DNA of 16,312 bases from an uncultured Prevotella sp. (GTDB lineage: Bacteria; Bacteroidota; Bacteroidia; Bacteroidales; Bacteroidaceae): contig CAJOHP010000023.1 of NCBI GenBank assembly GCA_905234355.1, positions 1 to 16,312 of the forward strand. Reading direction: 5' to 3'. The translations under genes and the position numbers were made by a program. The notes beneath the pieces are model-generated. The model saw only the letters and a list, made by a program, of their open reading frames with translations, did not search any database and had not been told where the DNA came from. Shown here piece after piece: positions 8,977 through 16,312 of this stretch; position 1 is the stretch's first letter, and every line of letters starts with the position of its first letter.

Positions 8977-9051
8977 GCACCCGTAGTTCAATGGATAGAA
9001 TGGAGGATTCCGGTTCCTCAGATTAGGGTTCGATTCCCTACGGGTGTACCA
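8977..9051 (+). tRNA. tRNA-Arg (anticodon CCG), CCA encoded
   Basis: A full cloverleaf can be folded. The acceptor arm pairs 8977-8983 with 9041-9047 (one G-U pair at the end). The D stem is 8986-8989 with 8998-9001, and the anticodon stem GAGGA/TCCTC is at 9003-9007 and 9015-9019. The anticodon CCG is at 9010-9012, the T stem TAGGG/CCCTA flanks the loop TTCGATT, and the variable region is 4 bases. Discriminator A at 9048 is followed by encoded CCA. The anticodon reads the arginine codon CGG. Confidence 0.96.
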
Positions 9052-9052
9052 C

Positions 9053-9083
9053 AGGAGGCAGGCTGAGAGGCCTGCCTCTTTGC
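9053..9083 (+). terminator. Hairpin after tRNA-Arg, probable terminator
   Basis: GAGGCAGGC (9055-9063) pairs perfectly with GCCTGCCTC (9070-9078) around a 6-base loop. Only a short T run (CTCTTTG) follows on the plus strand, so termination may be modest. It also lies downstream of the histidine kinase gene, but it has no T tract in that direction. Confidence 0.65.
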
Positions 9084-9152
9084 GTTGGTGCAATGCAGGC
9101 GTTCAGCAGATGCGCAGAAGATGACGAGGAGCAGAAGGCCGTCTGCCAGCTC

Positions 9153-10073
9153 TTATGCCTTGAGCGTGAAGCTGATGCACAGGCCTCCGCCGGGGTTGTT
9201 GCTTACGCTGATATGGCCTCCGTGCATCACGACGGCGTTCTTGACGATGGCCAGTCCGAGTCCTGTGCCTCCGAGCTGACGGCTACGTCCCTTGTCCACG
9301 CGATAGAATCGCTCGAAGAGCCGTGGCAGGTGCTCCGGGGCTACGCCCGCGCCGTTGTCGCTGAAGGCGAAGTGCCAGCAGTCGTCATGCTGCTCGGCCG
9401 CGAGGGTGATGGTGGTGCCCTGTCCGGCATAGCTCAGGGCATTGTCGGTGAGGTTGCGGAAGATGCTGTAGAGCAGTTGCCAGTTGCCGTGCAGGCAGAT
9501 GTCCTGGGGCAGACAGTTGCGGAAGGTCATCTGCCGTGCCGCGAGGGCCTGTTCCGACTCCTGCACGATGTCGGCCACGAGCACGGAGATATCCACGCGC
9601 TCCCTGGCGAGCATCTCTGGCGCATAGTCCATCTTGTTGAGCGTAGAGATGTCCTGCAGCAGGGCAGTGAGCCGGTGGGCCTGGGCGTTGGCCCTGGATA
9701 CAAACTTCAGCTTGGTGGCCTCGTCCATGCCGGGGTTTTCGAGCAGTGTGTCGGTGTAGCCCAGGATGCTGGCCACGGGAGTCTTCAGCTCGTGGGCAAT
9801 GTTCTGCGTGAGCTCTCGCCGCAACTGGTTCTGCCGTGCTTGCTGCTGCCGGCTGATGCGCTCGTCCATGCGGCGTGCATAGCCATGCAGGAGCCACGCC
9901 AGTGCGCCCATCACCACGATGGAGAAGAGCAGCAGGTGCCAGTCGCTCACCTCGCCGAAGGGCTCGGAGAGCTTGCGGTCGTAGTCTTCAAAGAGCAGGA
10001 AGATGATGGCATAGAAGGCAAACACCACCATCACGCTCATCCACATCTTGCGTCCTTCGCTCAGTCTCTTCAT
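9153..10073 (-). CDS. Sensor histidine kinase (PhoR-like, short extracytoplasmic loop)
   Basis: The 306-residue protein is a membrane histidine kinase that should phosphorylate the regulator encoded just upstream. Two membrane segments lie at about 12-28 and 46-63, leaving a periplasmic loop of under 20 residues. The H box IAHELKTPVASILGYTDTL has the phospho-acceptor His94. The N box RNLTDNAL is at 206-213, the G1 box DNGAGV at 239-244, an F box near RLFERFY (251-257) and the G2 box GGTGLGLAIVK at 268-278. All catalytic motifs are intact. The start MKRLSEG overlaps the regulator's stop as ATGA, so the pair is translationally coupled. The reading frame is open further upstream, but only inside the regulator gene. 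The stimulus is unknown; the tiny loop suggests sensing in the membrane or through a partner. Confidence 0.93.
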   Translation of the reverse strand: MKRLSEGRKMWMSVMVVFAFYAIIFLLFEDYDRKLSEPFGEVSDWHLLLFSIVVMGALAWLLHGYARRMDERISRQQQARQNQLRRELTQNIAHELKTPVASILGYTDTLLENPGMDEATKLKFVSRANAQAHRLTALLQDISTLNKMDYAPEMLARERVDISVLVADIVQESEQALAARQMTFRNCLPQDICLHGNWQLLYSIFRNLTDNALSYAGQGTTITLAAEQHDDCWHFAFSDNGAGVAPEHLPRLFERFYRVDKGRSRQLGGTGLGLAIVKNAVVMHGGHISVSNNPGGGLCISFTLKA

Positions 10074-10789
10074 GTGCTGCTGGTAGCTGATGTCTTTCTG
10101 ACCGTATGGAAGCAGTAACCGAAACGCTGCCGTGCCACGATGCAGGCGGCGTAGGGTCCCAGTTTCTTGCGCAGGCGGGCGATGTTGACGTCGACGGTGC
10201 GTTCGGTCACGATGACGTCTTGCGGCCACACCTCGCTGAGCAGCTGCTGCCTGGAGAGCACCTCGCCACGCCTGCTGAGCAACAGCTGCAGCAGGTCGAA
10301 CTCTGTCCTGGTGAGCTGCACGTCGTGCCCGTCGGCGGTGACGCTCTTTGCTGCCGTGTCGACGAGCAGTCCGTCGTGCTGCAGCACGCTCCTCGTCTCT
10401 GCCGTTGCCGTGGCGGCACGGCTGCGGCTGAGCACGGCGCCTACCCTGGCCGTCACCTCGCGCACGGAGAAAGGCTTCGTCACGTAGTCGTCGGCACCGA
10501 GGGCAAAGCCCTGCAGGGTGTCGGCCTCGGCATCCTTGGCCGTGAGGAAGATGATGGGCAGGTGTGCCGTGGCTGCATCGTCGCGCAGCCGTCGTGCCAG
10601 GTCGAAGCCCGACATGCCGGGCATCATCACGTCGAGCAGCAGCAGGTCGAAAGCCGAGGGCTCCAGCTGCAACGCCTCTTCGGCAGAGCAGGCCGACAGG
10701 GTGTCGTAGCCCGCCGCCGTAAGGTTGAAGACGAGTATCTCACACAGGTCGGGCTCGTCGTCGACCACCAGTATGCGTTTCTTTTCCAT
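10070..10789 (-). CDS. OmpR/PhoB-family response regulator
   Basis: The 239-residue protein has a receiver domain with acidic residues Asp10-Asp11, phospho-acceptor Asp53 in LLLLDVMMPGMSG, Thr83 and Lys105 (VTKPF). A winged-helix DNA-binding domain of the OmpR/PhoB type follows from about 135 to 232 (LTRTEFDLLQLLLSRRGEVLS and the recognition-helix region ERTVDVNIARLRKKLG). It should act as a transcription factor switched by the kinase encoded downstream. The start MEKKRIL was chosen over an in-frame ATG 27 bp upstream because it begins directly before the first receiver strand and fits the promoter distance. Targets are unknown. The C-terminal tail after the wing (KTSATSST) is unremarkable. 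Confidence 0.94.
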   Translation of the reverse strand: MEKKRILVVDDEPDLCEILVFNLTAAGYDTLSACSAEEALQLEPSAFDLLLLDVMMPGMSGFDLARRLRDDAATAHLPIIFLTAKDAEADTLQGFALGADDYVTKPFSVREVTARVGAVLSRSRAATATAETRSVLQHDGLLVDTAAKSVTADGHDVQLTRTEFDLLQLLLSRRGEVLSRQQLLSEVWPQDVIVTERTVDVNIARLRKKLGPYAACIVARQRFGYCFHTVRKTSATSST

Positions 10790-10813
10790 CAGTAGGTTGT
10801 CTCTTGTGCTGTG

Positions 10814-10845
10814 CAAAGTTACGAAGAAAGCCGCTAACGGCCAAA
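10814..10845 (-). promoter_or_regulatory. Bacteroidetes-type promoter for the two-component pair
   Basis: On the minus strand TTTG (10842-10845), a 20-bp spacer and TAACTTTG (10814-10821) match the consensus. The predicted leader is short, about 18 bases before the ATG at 10789. Confidence 0.75.
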
Positions 10846-11030
10846 AAAAAGGGCGATAAATCGCTCTGGTGCATTAACTTCTCTGGCTTCTGGACTCCTT
10901 TGACTTCTTAACCGCCTACGCTTACCAAGGAGGGGAGAAGGCAATGCCGCTTGCACCCAACTTCCGAAATACAAGTCCAAGTGGGTTCTATCAATTCTCA
11001 CCTTAATAGTTCCCTCCCCGCTTTACCGTC
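10846..11030. other. 185-bp intergenic region without recognised gene
   Basis: This stretch lies between the regulator promoter and the end of the helicase gene. It is less GC-rich than the neighbouring genes and holds no convincing ORF. A small dyad GCGAT-AA-ATCGC (10853-10864) is followed on the minus strand by eight T (10843-10850). It could be a weak terminator for the helicase gene, but the stem is only five pairs with a tiny loop. I see nothing else that I can name. Confidence 0.5.
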
Positions 11031-14000
11031 TCACACGCTCATGGTCGGTACGGCAAAACGCCCGCTGACGAAGTCGCTCTCGGCGACGTGCAGCAGTCCG
11101 TGCCTGCTCCCGACGTAGTGCATGAGCTGGTCGAAGATGGGGCTTTGTGCCAGCAGGCTGGCGTTGCCCACCATGACGAGATGCTCCTCGGCGCGGGTCA
11201 TGGCCACGTTGAGCTTGCGGTCGACGATGCACCCGTCGATGTCGTCGGTAAAGACGTCGCTGGTGAGAAACTTCAGCTGGTAGTGCTTCTGGACGGTGAA
11301 TCCGTAGACGATGTAGCGTCTCTGCGACCCCTGGAATCGCTCCACGGTGTCAATGGTGATGTGGCGCAGCGGGTCGACGCCGTATCTGTCGATGGCTGCT
11401 CGCACGGCGGCTATCTGGTTGCGGTAGGGCACGATGACGCCCACGGTCTCGTCGGCGTCGAAGGTGTCGTGCTCCAGCTGGTAGACCCTTTCCACGATGG
11501 CCGCAATCATGTTGGCCTCCACGAGGTTCACCTTGTCGGATGGCGACTGCTGCGGTGCGTCGGCCGCGATGAAGGCGATGCGGCGCGTGCGAAGCAGGTC
11601 GCTGATGCCGTCGCGCCCCTCGCCCTGCAGGGGCAGCACGGCCATCTGGTGTGGCAGTGGCACCTCGATGAGCTTGTCGGCATAGAAGGCATGGTTGGGG
11701 AAGTGGGCAATGTCGGGGTGCATGCGTCCCTGGCGGCGAAGCATGTAGGTGACGGTCTCGTCGTGGGCATAGCGCCGCAGCAGACGCTCGAAGAGCGACA
11801 GGCGGCAGTCGGTGAGCAGGATGGTGTGCAGCAGCGGGTCGTCGGTGCGCGACACCTCGGGTGTCTGCTGCACCACGGCGGGCAGCTGCTTGTGGTCGCC
11901 TATGAGCACCACCTTGGCGATGGCAGGTGTGCCGTCGCTATGGGCGCTAAGCAGTCCGATGAGGTGAGGCTCGAGTATCTGCGACGCCTCGTCGACGACG
12001 GCCAGTGAGAAATGCTTCATCTGTAGCAGGGCGATATTGCTGCTGAGCGAGGCCGTCGTGCCCACGACGACGCGGGCTGCCAGCAGCGTGTCTCTCAGCT
12101 GGGCTATGGTGTCGCTGTGCTCCACGCGTGTGATGAGCAGCTTGTCGCGGTAGGCATCGGCACAGCTGTAGGTGCCTCCCACGCGGATGAAGTCGATGCC
12201 CTCGCCTACGAGCTTGCTGCATATCTCGTCGACGGCCCTGTTGGTGTAGGACAGCACGAGCACGCAGGCGTCGCGCCCGGTGAGCTCCTCCTTGACGGTG
12301 TTGAGCATGCCGAAAGAGGTCTTGCCCGTGCCGGGCGGACCGATGATGAGGAAGAGGTCGCGGGCCTGCTTCACTCGTAGTGCCAGCGTGTCGAAGGCGC
12401 CGTAGCTGCCGTTGAGTGCTACGCTTGTGTCGACCTCTGGCTGCCGTTGCAGCAGGAGCAGGTCGCGGCGCTGCTGCGGTGCGGAGAGGAAGGCCTGCAT
12501 GCCGCGGTAGAGCGGTGCGAAGGCCGACTCCATGAAGTCGTGCTCGATGGCCCACAGCTTGCCCTGATGGGCGAGGAAGACGCGGCCGTCAGTCTGCACC
12601 GCCCTCAGGGCCAGTCTGAGGCGGTCGGACAGCAGTGCCTCTATCGTGCAGCGGAAGACCATGGTGCGACGGGCGTCGGGCTCGCTGCCCTCGTCGTAGG
12701 GATAGAGCATGACGATGTCGCCCACGCGGAAGTTCGACATGTCGCCCTCTGCCGTCTCGGCAAAGCGCAGCTCCACCGTCCTGACGCGCCCGGTGGTGGC
12801 AGCGTCGGGCGAGAGGAGGCGCAGCCGGTCGTAGATGTTGCCAGCCTGTCGCTTCTCTTCCACCGAGGCCTGCCAGGTGGCGGCAAAGCCCGAACACTCC
12901 TTGGTCTTGTTGCCCAGCTTGGCCATGGCATGCTCGTTGGCTATGAAGGTGAGGAAACGGTAGTAGTAGGCTTGCTCCAGAGGCGTGGCCAGGTGTATGG
13001 GGTCGAGGACGCTGGCTATCTGTGGCCGTTGCCAGTCCTGCCAGAGCCGGCCCGAGGCATGCTTCTGGTTCAGCTGCTCGGGTGTGAGTCTGCCGAGCAC
13101 GCGGCGGTAGGCGTCCGGCTGGGTGTAGTAGAGCTCGGCCCAGGCCATCTGGTTTCTCACCCTGATGGCACGGAAGATGAGCTCAGGGGCAAAGCCCAGG
13201 CCCAGCAGGCTCTCCTCATACTTGCTGTAGAGCAGGAAGGCATGGAGCTCCTTGCCGTTGTGCTCGTAGGCACGGCGGTAGTTGTAGCGGATGAGGGCCA
13301 TGTAGAGGAGCATCTGCACGTAGTGCTCCTCTGTCTGCCGCGGCCGGCAGAAGTTGTCGTAGGGAAAGGCCCCCTTGCCCGACTTCTGCTCCATGAGCAC
13401 GCGCAGGTCCATCTGCAGGTAGTCCATGCGCCCCTGCAGGCCGAGCATCTCAGAGTAGAACGACGGTTCGACGATGCCCTCCTTCGGGTCGAAGCGTCCC
13501 ACGGCGGCCTGCGAGGGCAGCGTGTCGCGCAGGGCACGGTCTATGTGGCGCTTCTGCCGCTGTCCCTCCTCGTGAAACTGGGCCCCGCCCGCTATGGTGA
13601 GCAGGCTCAGGGCGTTGTCACGGAAGAACGTCTTCACGCTGTCGGCATAGGTGTGGGTGGGGGGCATCTGCCGGATGGCCTCGTCGAGCAGCTGTCCGGC
13701 CAGGTTGCCCAGGACGGTGGCATCGGTGGTGCGCTGGGGCTCCAGACGCCGGATAAGCTCTACGAGGGGCGACTCGGCATAGCTGGTGAAGCAGTGGGCC
13801 ACCGACGAGATGTTGACCAGATAGTCTGGCTCGAAGATGATGAGCTCAGGATAGATGGTGCCGTCGTCTTCACGGGGCCGCACCAGGTTGAGCTGCGTCC
13901 CCTCGCGGAAGAGTCCCTTCAGATAGGTCCAGTCGAAGTCGTAGTTCTGGTTGCCATGAGCATAGCACACCCGCCGCAGACCGTCAGCGCCCGGTGTCTC

Positions 14001-14504
14001 TGTCTCGACATAGACGCACTCATCGTCCCACCTCGCCACAATCACCCTCATGCACTCGCCCACGAGCAGCGGCGTGTAGTCGGGCACCTTCTCTGTAGGG
14101 AAGAGGGCCGTGAGCTCCTGAGGTATGACGGTGTCATAGACGAAGGCCACAAACTGGCAGAGCGTCTTCAGGTCGTAGAGGCACATCTGCTGCAGCAGGG
14201 CCTCGTCGAGCTCGCAGCGACGGCGCAGCCGCACACGGGTGTCGTTGGTGGCGCGGGCAAGCCGTGGTGTGGCGCCGTACTCCTTGAGCAGGTAGTCGGT
14301 CTTGGCAAAGTCGCCGCTGAAGATGATGCGTGTCTGACTGGTCTTTTCCTCCAGGCACCGCCTGAAGGTGTGGGCCATGGCGTCGTAGACACGCCGGTAG
14401 TGGGGCCTGTGATGCAAGGCCTCAGACAGCTGGGCGAAGAAGTCGGAGGCCGTCTCCGGCTGGTAAGCCACGCCGGAGTCGGCGGGAGTGATATTGCTGG
14501 GCAT
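11031..14504 (-). CDS. Dna2-like protein: PD-(D/E)XK nuclease region plus SF1B helicase
   Basis: The 1157-residue cytoplasmic protein combines two parts. The N-terminal half contains a RecB/Dna2-type nuclease core: GLQGRMDYL with Asp361, MEQKSG with Glu372 and Lys374, and the following QTEEHYVQMLLY (390-401). Around 590-640, VGDIVMLYPY suggests the beta-barrel that precedes the helicase core in Upf1/Dna2 proteins. The C-terminal half has every SF1 motif: I GPPGTGKTS (722-730), Ia SYTNRAVDE (752-760), II VVDEASQ (836-842), III LIGDHKQLP (867-875), IV RRQGRMHP (923-930), V TVERFQGSQ (1053-1061) and VI NVAMTRAEEHL (1099-1109). DEAS plus the Upf1-like order predicts a 5'-3' DNA or RNA helicase. 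The His usually found in nuclease motif I appears to be Gly270, and the Dna2/Cas4 iron-sulfur cysteine cluster is absent. The gene is monocistronic with its own promoter. The precise cellular role is unknown; DNA end processing is inferred. Confidence 0.88.
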   Translation of the reverse strand: MPSNITPADSGVAYQPETASDFFAQLSEALHHRPHYRRVYDAMAHTFRRCLEEKTSQTRIIFSGDFAKTDYLLKEYGATPRLARATNDTRVRLRRRCELDEALLQQMCLYDLKTLCQFVAFVYDTVIPQELTALFPTEKVPDYTPLLVGECMRVIVARWDDECVYVETETPGADGLRRVCYAHGNQNYDFDWTYLKGLFREGTQLNLVRPREDDGTIYPELIIFEPDYLVNISSVAHCFTSYAESPLVELIRRLEPQRTTDATVLGNLAGQLLDEAIRQMPPTHTYADSVKTFFRDNALSLLTIAGGAQFHEEGQRQKRHIDRALRDTLPSQAAVGRFDPKEGIVEPSFYSEMLGLQGRMDYLQMDLRVLMEQKSGKGAFPYDNFCRPRQTEEHYVQMLLYMALIRYNYRRAYEHNGKELHAFLLYSKYEESLLGLGFAPELIFRAIRVRNQMAWAELYYTQPDAYRRVLGRLTPEQLNQKHASGRLWQDWQRPQIASVLDPIHLATPLEQAYYYRFLTFIANEHAMAKLGNKTKECSGFAATWQASVEEKRQAGNIYDRLRLLSPDAATTGRVRTVELRFAETAEGDMSNFRVGDIVMLYPYDEGSEPDARRTMVFRCTIEALLSDRLRLALRAVQTDGRVFLAHQGKLWAIEHDFMESAFAPLYRGMQAFLSAPQQRRDLLLLQRQPEVDTSVALNGSYGAFDTLALRVKQARDLFLIIGPPGTGKTSFGMLNTVKEELTGRDACVLVLSYTNRAVDEICSKLVGEGIDFIRVGGTYSCADAYRDKLLITRVEHSDTIAQLRDTLLAARVVVGTTASLSSNIALLQMKHFSLAVVDEASQILEPHLIGLLSAHSDGTPAIAKVVLIGDHKQLPAVVQQTPEVSRTDDPLLHTILLTDCRLSLFERLLRRYAHDETVTYMLRRQGRMHPDIAHFPNHAFYADKLIEVPLPHQMAVLPLQGEGRDGISDLLRTRRIAFIAADAPQQSPSDKVNLVEANMIAAIVERVYQLEHDTFDADETVGVIVPYRNQIAAVRAAIDRYGVDPLRHITIDTVERFQGSQRRYIVYGFTVQKHYQLKFLTSDVFTDDIDGCIVDRKLNVAMTRAEEHLVMVGNASLLAQSPIFDQLMHYVGSRHGLLHVAESDFVSGRFAVPTMSV

Positions 14505-14542
14505 GTGTAGGCTATCGGTTTCGGGGGACGGTTAAGAGGCTG

Positions 14543-14573
14543 CAAATATAGGCAAAAAAAGCGAAGTGACAAA
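14543..14573 (-). promoter_or_regulatory. Bacteroidetes-type promoter for the helicase-nuclease gene
   Basis: On the minus strand TTTG (14570-14573), 19 bp and TATATTTG (14543-14550) fit the consensus. It lies 38 bp before the ATG and diverges from the manC promoter. Confidence 0.78.
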
Positions 14574-14648
14574 AAAAACATGCAAAAACCCGCAGAGCGC
14601 AATCATCTGTCGCGCCCCGTTTTGTATGCACTCTTTTTTAAAAGGACG

Positions 14649-14662
14649 CTTTGCTTGCAAAG
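14649..14662. promoter_or_regulatory. Perfect 6-2-6 dyad between divergent promoters
   Basis: CTTTGC-TT-GCAAAG is a perfect inverted repeat placed between the helicase and manC promoters, 14 bp before the weak manC -33 element. It could be an operator, but no regulator is known and a dyad this short may be chance. Confidence 0.3.
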
Positions 14663-14676
14663 AATCTTCTGAAAAG

Positions 14677-14709
14677 TGTGCGAAGTATCAATCTTTTTTC
14701 GTATCTTTG
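14677..14709 (+). promoter_or_regulatory. Bacteroidetes-type promoter for manC-fcl
   Basis: TATCTTTG at 14702-14709 is a full -7 match. TGTG at 14677-14680, 21 bp upstream, is a three-of-four match to the -33 element. The ATG follows 27 bp after the -7 box. Confidence 0.62.
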
Positions 14710-14736
14710 CCGATTATTTCAAAAAAGCTACTCATT

Positions 14737-15804
14737 ATGGCAACCAACAACAACCATCTCGTCATCATGGCCGGAGGCGTGGGCAGCCGTTTCTGGCCCA
14801 TGAGCACGGCAGAGCGTCCCAAGCAATTCATCGACGTGCTGGGCACAGGCCAAAGCCTGCTGCAGCTCACCGTGGAGCGCTTCGGCTCCCTGATAGCCCC
14901 AGAGCACATCTGGGTGGTGACCAACGCGCGCTACGCCGACATCGTGAGGCAGCAGCTGCCAGGCATGCCTGCCGGCAACATACTCTGCGAGCCCTGCCGC
15001 CGCAACACCGCACCCTGCATAGCCTACGTGTCGTGGCGCATCAAGAAGCAAGACCCCAAGGCCAACATCGTGGTCACGCCCAGCGACCACGTGGTGATGA
15101 ACGTGCAGGAGTTTCAGCGTGTCGTCAGGGAGTGCATGGCCTTCACAGCCGACAGCGACGCCATCGTCACACTCGGCATGAAACCCACGCGGCCCGAGAC
15201 CGGATACGGATACATACAGGCCGACCTCTCGGCCAGCTCGCTGCGCAACAAGGGTATCTTCCGAGTGGACTCCTTCCGAGAGAAACCCGACATAGACACC
15301 GCCAGACAGTACATCAAAAAGAACAACTACTTCTGGAATGCGGGCATCTTCATCTGGAACGTGTCGACCATCGTCAATGCCTTCCGCGTCTATCAGCCCA
15401 ACCTCTCCAAGATATTCGAGTCGATGAGCGACGTCTATGCCACGCCCGCCGAGCAACAGGCCGTCAACGAGAAGTTTCCGCTGTGCGAAAACATCAGCGT
15501 GGACTACGCCATCATGGAGAAGGCCGAGGAGATATTCGTATGTCCGGCCGACTTCGGATGGAGCGACCTGGGCACGTGGGGCTCGCTGCAACAGCAGTCG
15601 CACCGCGACCTCTATGGCAATGCTGCCATAGGCCCCGACATCACGCTCATAGAGAGCCGCGACTGCATCGTGCACACCACACAGCAGAAAAAGGTGGTGG
15701 TGCAGGGACTCGACGGATACATCGTGGCCGAACGCGACGGCACACTGCTCATCTGCAAGCTGGCCGAGGAACAGCGCATCAAGCAGTTCAGCGGCGAGAA
15801 CTGA
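14737..15804 (+). CDS. manC: Mannose-1-phosphate guanylyltransferase
   Basis: The enzyme makes GDP-mannose from mannose-1-phosphate and GTP in the cytoplasm. The 355-residue protein is the short, single-domain form without the phosphomannose isomerase extension of longer ManC proteins. It shows the nucleotidyltransferase signature AGGVGSRFWPMSTAERPKQF (12-31), TPSDHVV (114-120), ETGYGYIQ (154-161), EKPD (182-185), NAGIFIWN (201-208) and ADFGWSDLGTW (271-281). The start MATNNNHL sits just after the promoter; the frame is open upstream, but that part overlaps the promoter and has no similarity to the family. It is followed after 47 bp by fcl, so both supply GDP-sugars for surface polysaccharide and glycoprotein synthesis. 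Confidence 0.96.
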   Translation: MATNNNHLVIMAGGVGSRFWPMSTAERPKQFIDVLGTGQSLLQLTVERFGSLIAPEHIWVVTNARYADIVRQQLPGMPAGNILCEPCRRNTAPCIAYVSWRIKKQDPKANIVVTPSDHVVMNVQEFQRVVRECMAFTADSDAIVTLGMKPTRPETGYGYIQADLSASSLRNKGIFRVDSFREKPDIDTARQYIKKNNYFWNAGIFIWNVSTIVNAFRVYQPNLSKIFESMSDVYATPAEQQAVNEKFPLCENISVDYAIMEKAEEIFVCPADFGWSDLGTWGSLQQQSHRDLYGNAAIGPDITLIESRDCIVHTTQQKKVVVQGLDGYIVAERDGTLLICKLAEEQRIKQFSGEN

Positions 15805-15851
15805 CGCGACGGACGACAACCCACACGTCAGACCATAAGACTTACACAGCA

Positions 15852-16312
15852 ATGATAGACAACCAATCAAAGATATACGTGGCAGGCCATCGCGGCCTGG
15901 TGGGGTCGGCCATCTGGAACAACCTGCAGCAGCGGGGCTACACCCGCCTGGTGGGACGCACCCACCAGGAGCTCGACCTCACCGACCAGCTGGCCGTGCG
16001 CCACTTCTTCGACGAACAAAGGCCAGACGCCGTCGTGCTTGCTGCCGCCTTCGTGGGAGGCATCATGGCCAACTCGCTCTACCGCGCCGACTTCATCATG
16101 CAGAACATGAAGATGCAGTGCAACGTCATCTCGGAGTCCTACGCCCACGGTGTCCAGAAACTGCTGTTTCTCGGCTCCACGTGCATCTATCCGAAGAACG
16201 CGCCGCAACCCATGAAGGAAGACTGCCTGCTGACGTCGCCGTTAGAGTACACTAACGAGGAGTACGCCATTGCCAAGATTGCCGGCCTGAAGATGTGTGA
16301 GTCCTACAACCT
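15852..16312 (+). CDS. fcl: GDP-L-fucose synthase (5' part, runs off right edge)
   Basis: The first 153 residues are present. The protein is an extended short-chain dehydrogenase that converts GDP-4-keto-6-deoxymannose to GDP-L-fucose with NADPH by epimerisation and reduction. The nucleotide-binding motif is GHRGLVGSA (12-20), LAAAFVGGI lies at 63-71, and the catalytic residues Ser109 and Cys111 are in GSTCIYP, with Tyr138 and Lys142 in YAIAK. These match the known E. coli WcaG/Fcl active site in order and spacing. It follows manC after 47 bp with no terminator, so they are likely cotranscribed. The intermediate enzyme Gmd is not encoded in the window and may follow. Confidence 0.95.
   Translation, partial: MIDNQSKIYVAGHRGLVGSAIWNNLQQRGYTRLVGRTHQELDLTDQLAVRHFFDEQRPDAVVLAAAFVGGIMANSLYRADFIMQNMKMQCNVISESYAHGVQKLLFLGSTCIYPKNAPQPMKEDCLLTSPLEYTNEEYAIAKIAGLKMCESYN

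Noticed and set aside
8977..9051. tRNA-Arg as an integration site for a mobile element
   Set aside because: I saw no second copy of the tRNA 3' end, no integrase and no change in composition nearby.
9132..9148. Imperfect palindrome just after the histidine kinase stop as a terminator
   Set aside because: The arms are short with mismatches, and no T tract follows on the minus strand.
12447..14510. Very long open reading frame on the plus strand opposite the helicase-nuclease gene
   Set aside because: It is antisense to a gene with clear family motifs. Its translation is Val/Gly/His-rich with no domain signature, as expected for a stop-poor frame in GC-rich DNA.

Overview
The window looks like chromosomal core DNA of a GC-rich member of Bacteroidales, most likely Prevotellaceae. 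Reasons: at least five genes have the Bacteroidetes sigma-ABfr type promoter (TTTG or a near match, 19-20 bp, then TAnnTTTG, usually TACCTTTG) 18-35 bp before the start codon; start codons lack Shine-Dalgarno sequences; and the gene set (ammonia-dependent AsnA, pyrB-pyrI, COG2509 FAD protein, short ManC plus Fcl) fits that group. The genus is inference. Twelve protein genes and one tRNA gene fill almost all of the sequence; no gap exceeds about 250 bp. I saw no insertion sequence, prophage, CRISPR array or toxin-antitoxin pair.

Layout. Positions 1-3242 (minus strand) form a probable operon in the order pyrB, pyrI, a COG0523 (CobW-type) GTPase and the start of a COG2509 FAD-dependent oxidoreductase that runs off the left edge. 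pyrI and the GTPase overlap by ATGA; pyrB and pyrI are separated by an unusual array of 9-bp units rich in G4 tracts. Positions 3350-5760 (plus) hold a class A penicillin-binding protein with its own promoter, converging with dnaX only 18 bp away. Positions 5779-8758 (minus) hold dnaX and asnA, each with its own promoter, separated by a strong intrinsic terminator after asnA. A lone tRNA-Arg(CCG) follows on the plus strand with a hairpin behind it. Positions 9153-10789 (minus) are a PhoB/PhoR-type two-component pair overlapping by ATGA. Positions 11031-14504 (minus) encode a 1157-residue Dna2-like protein with a PD-(D/E)XK nuclease region and an SF1B helicase. Divergent from it, manC and the start of fcl (plus) make GDP-mannose and GDP-L-fucose.

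How the genes work together. pyrB and pyrI encode the two subunits of aspartate transcarbamoylase; PyrI binds zinc through four cysteines, and the next gene is a putative metal-chaperone GTPase with a long His/Asp-rich linker, which suggests a zinc-delivery link. manC and fcl supply nucleotide sugars for capsule and protein O-glycosylation; the gmd gene needed between them in the pathway is not in the window. The PBP, dnaX and the helicase-nuclease are cell-wall and DNA-maintenance genes with no obvious functional tie to their neighbours. The best candidates for something little described are the Dna2-like protein, the G4-forming 9-bp array inside the pyrimidine operon, and the GTPase-PyrI coupling.
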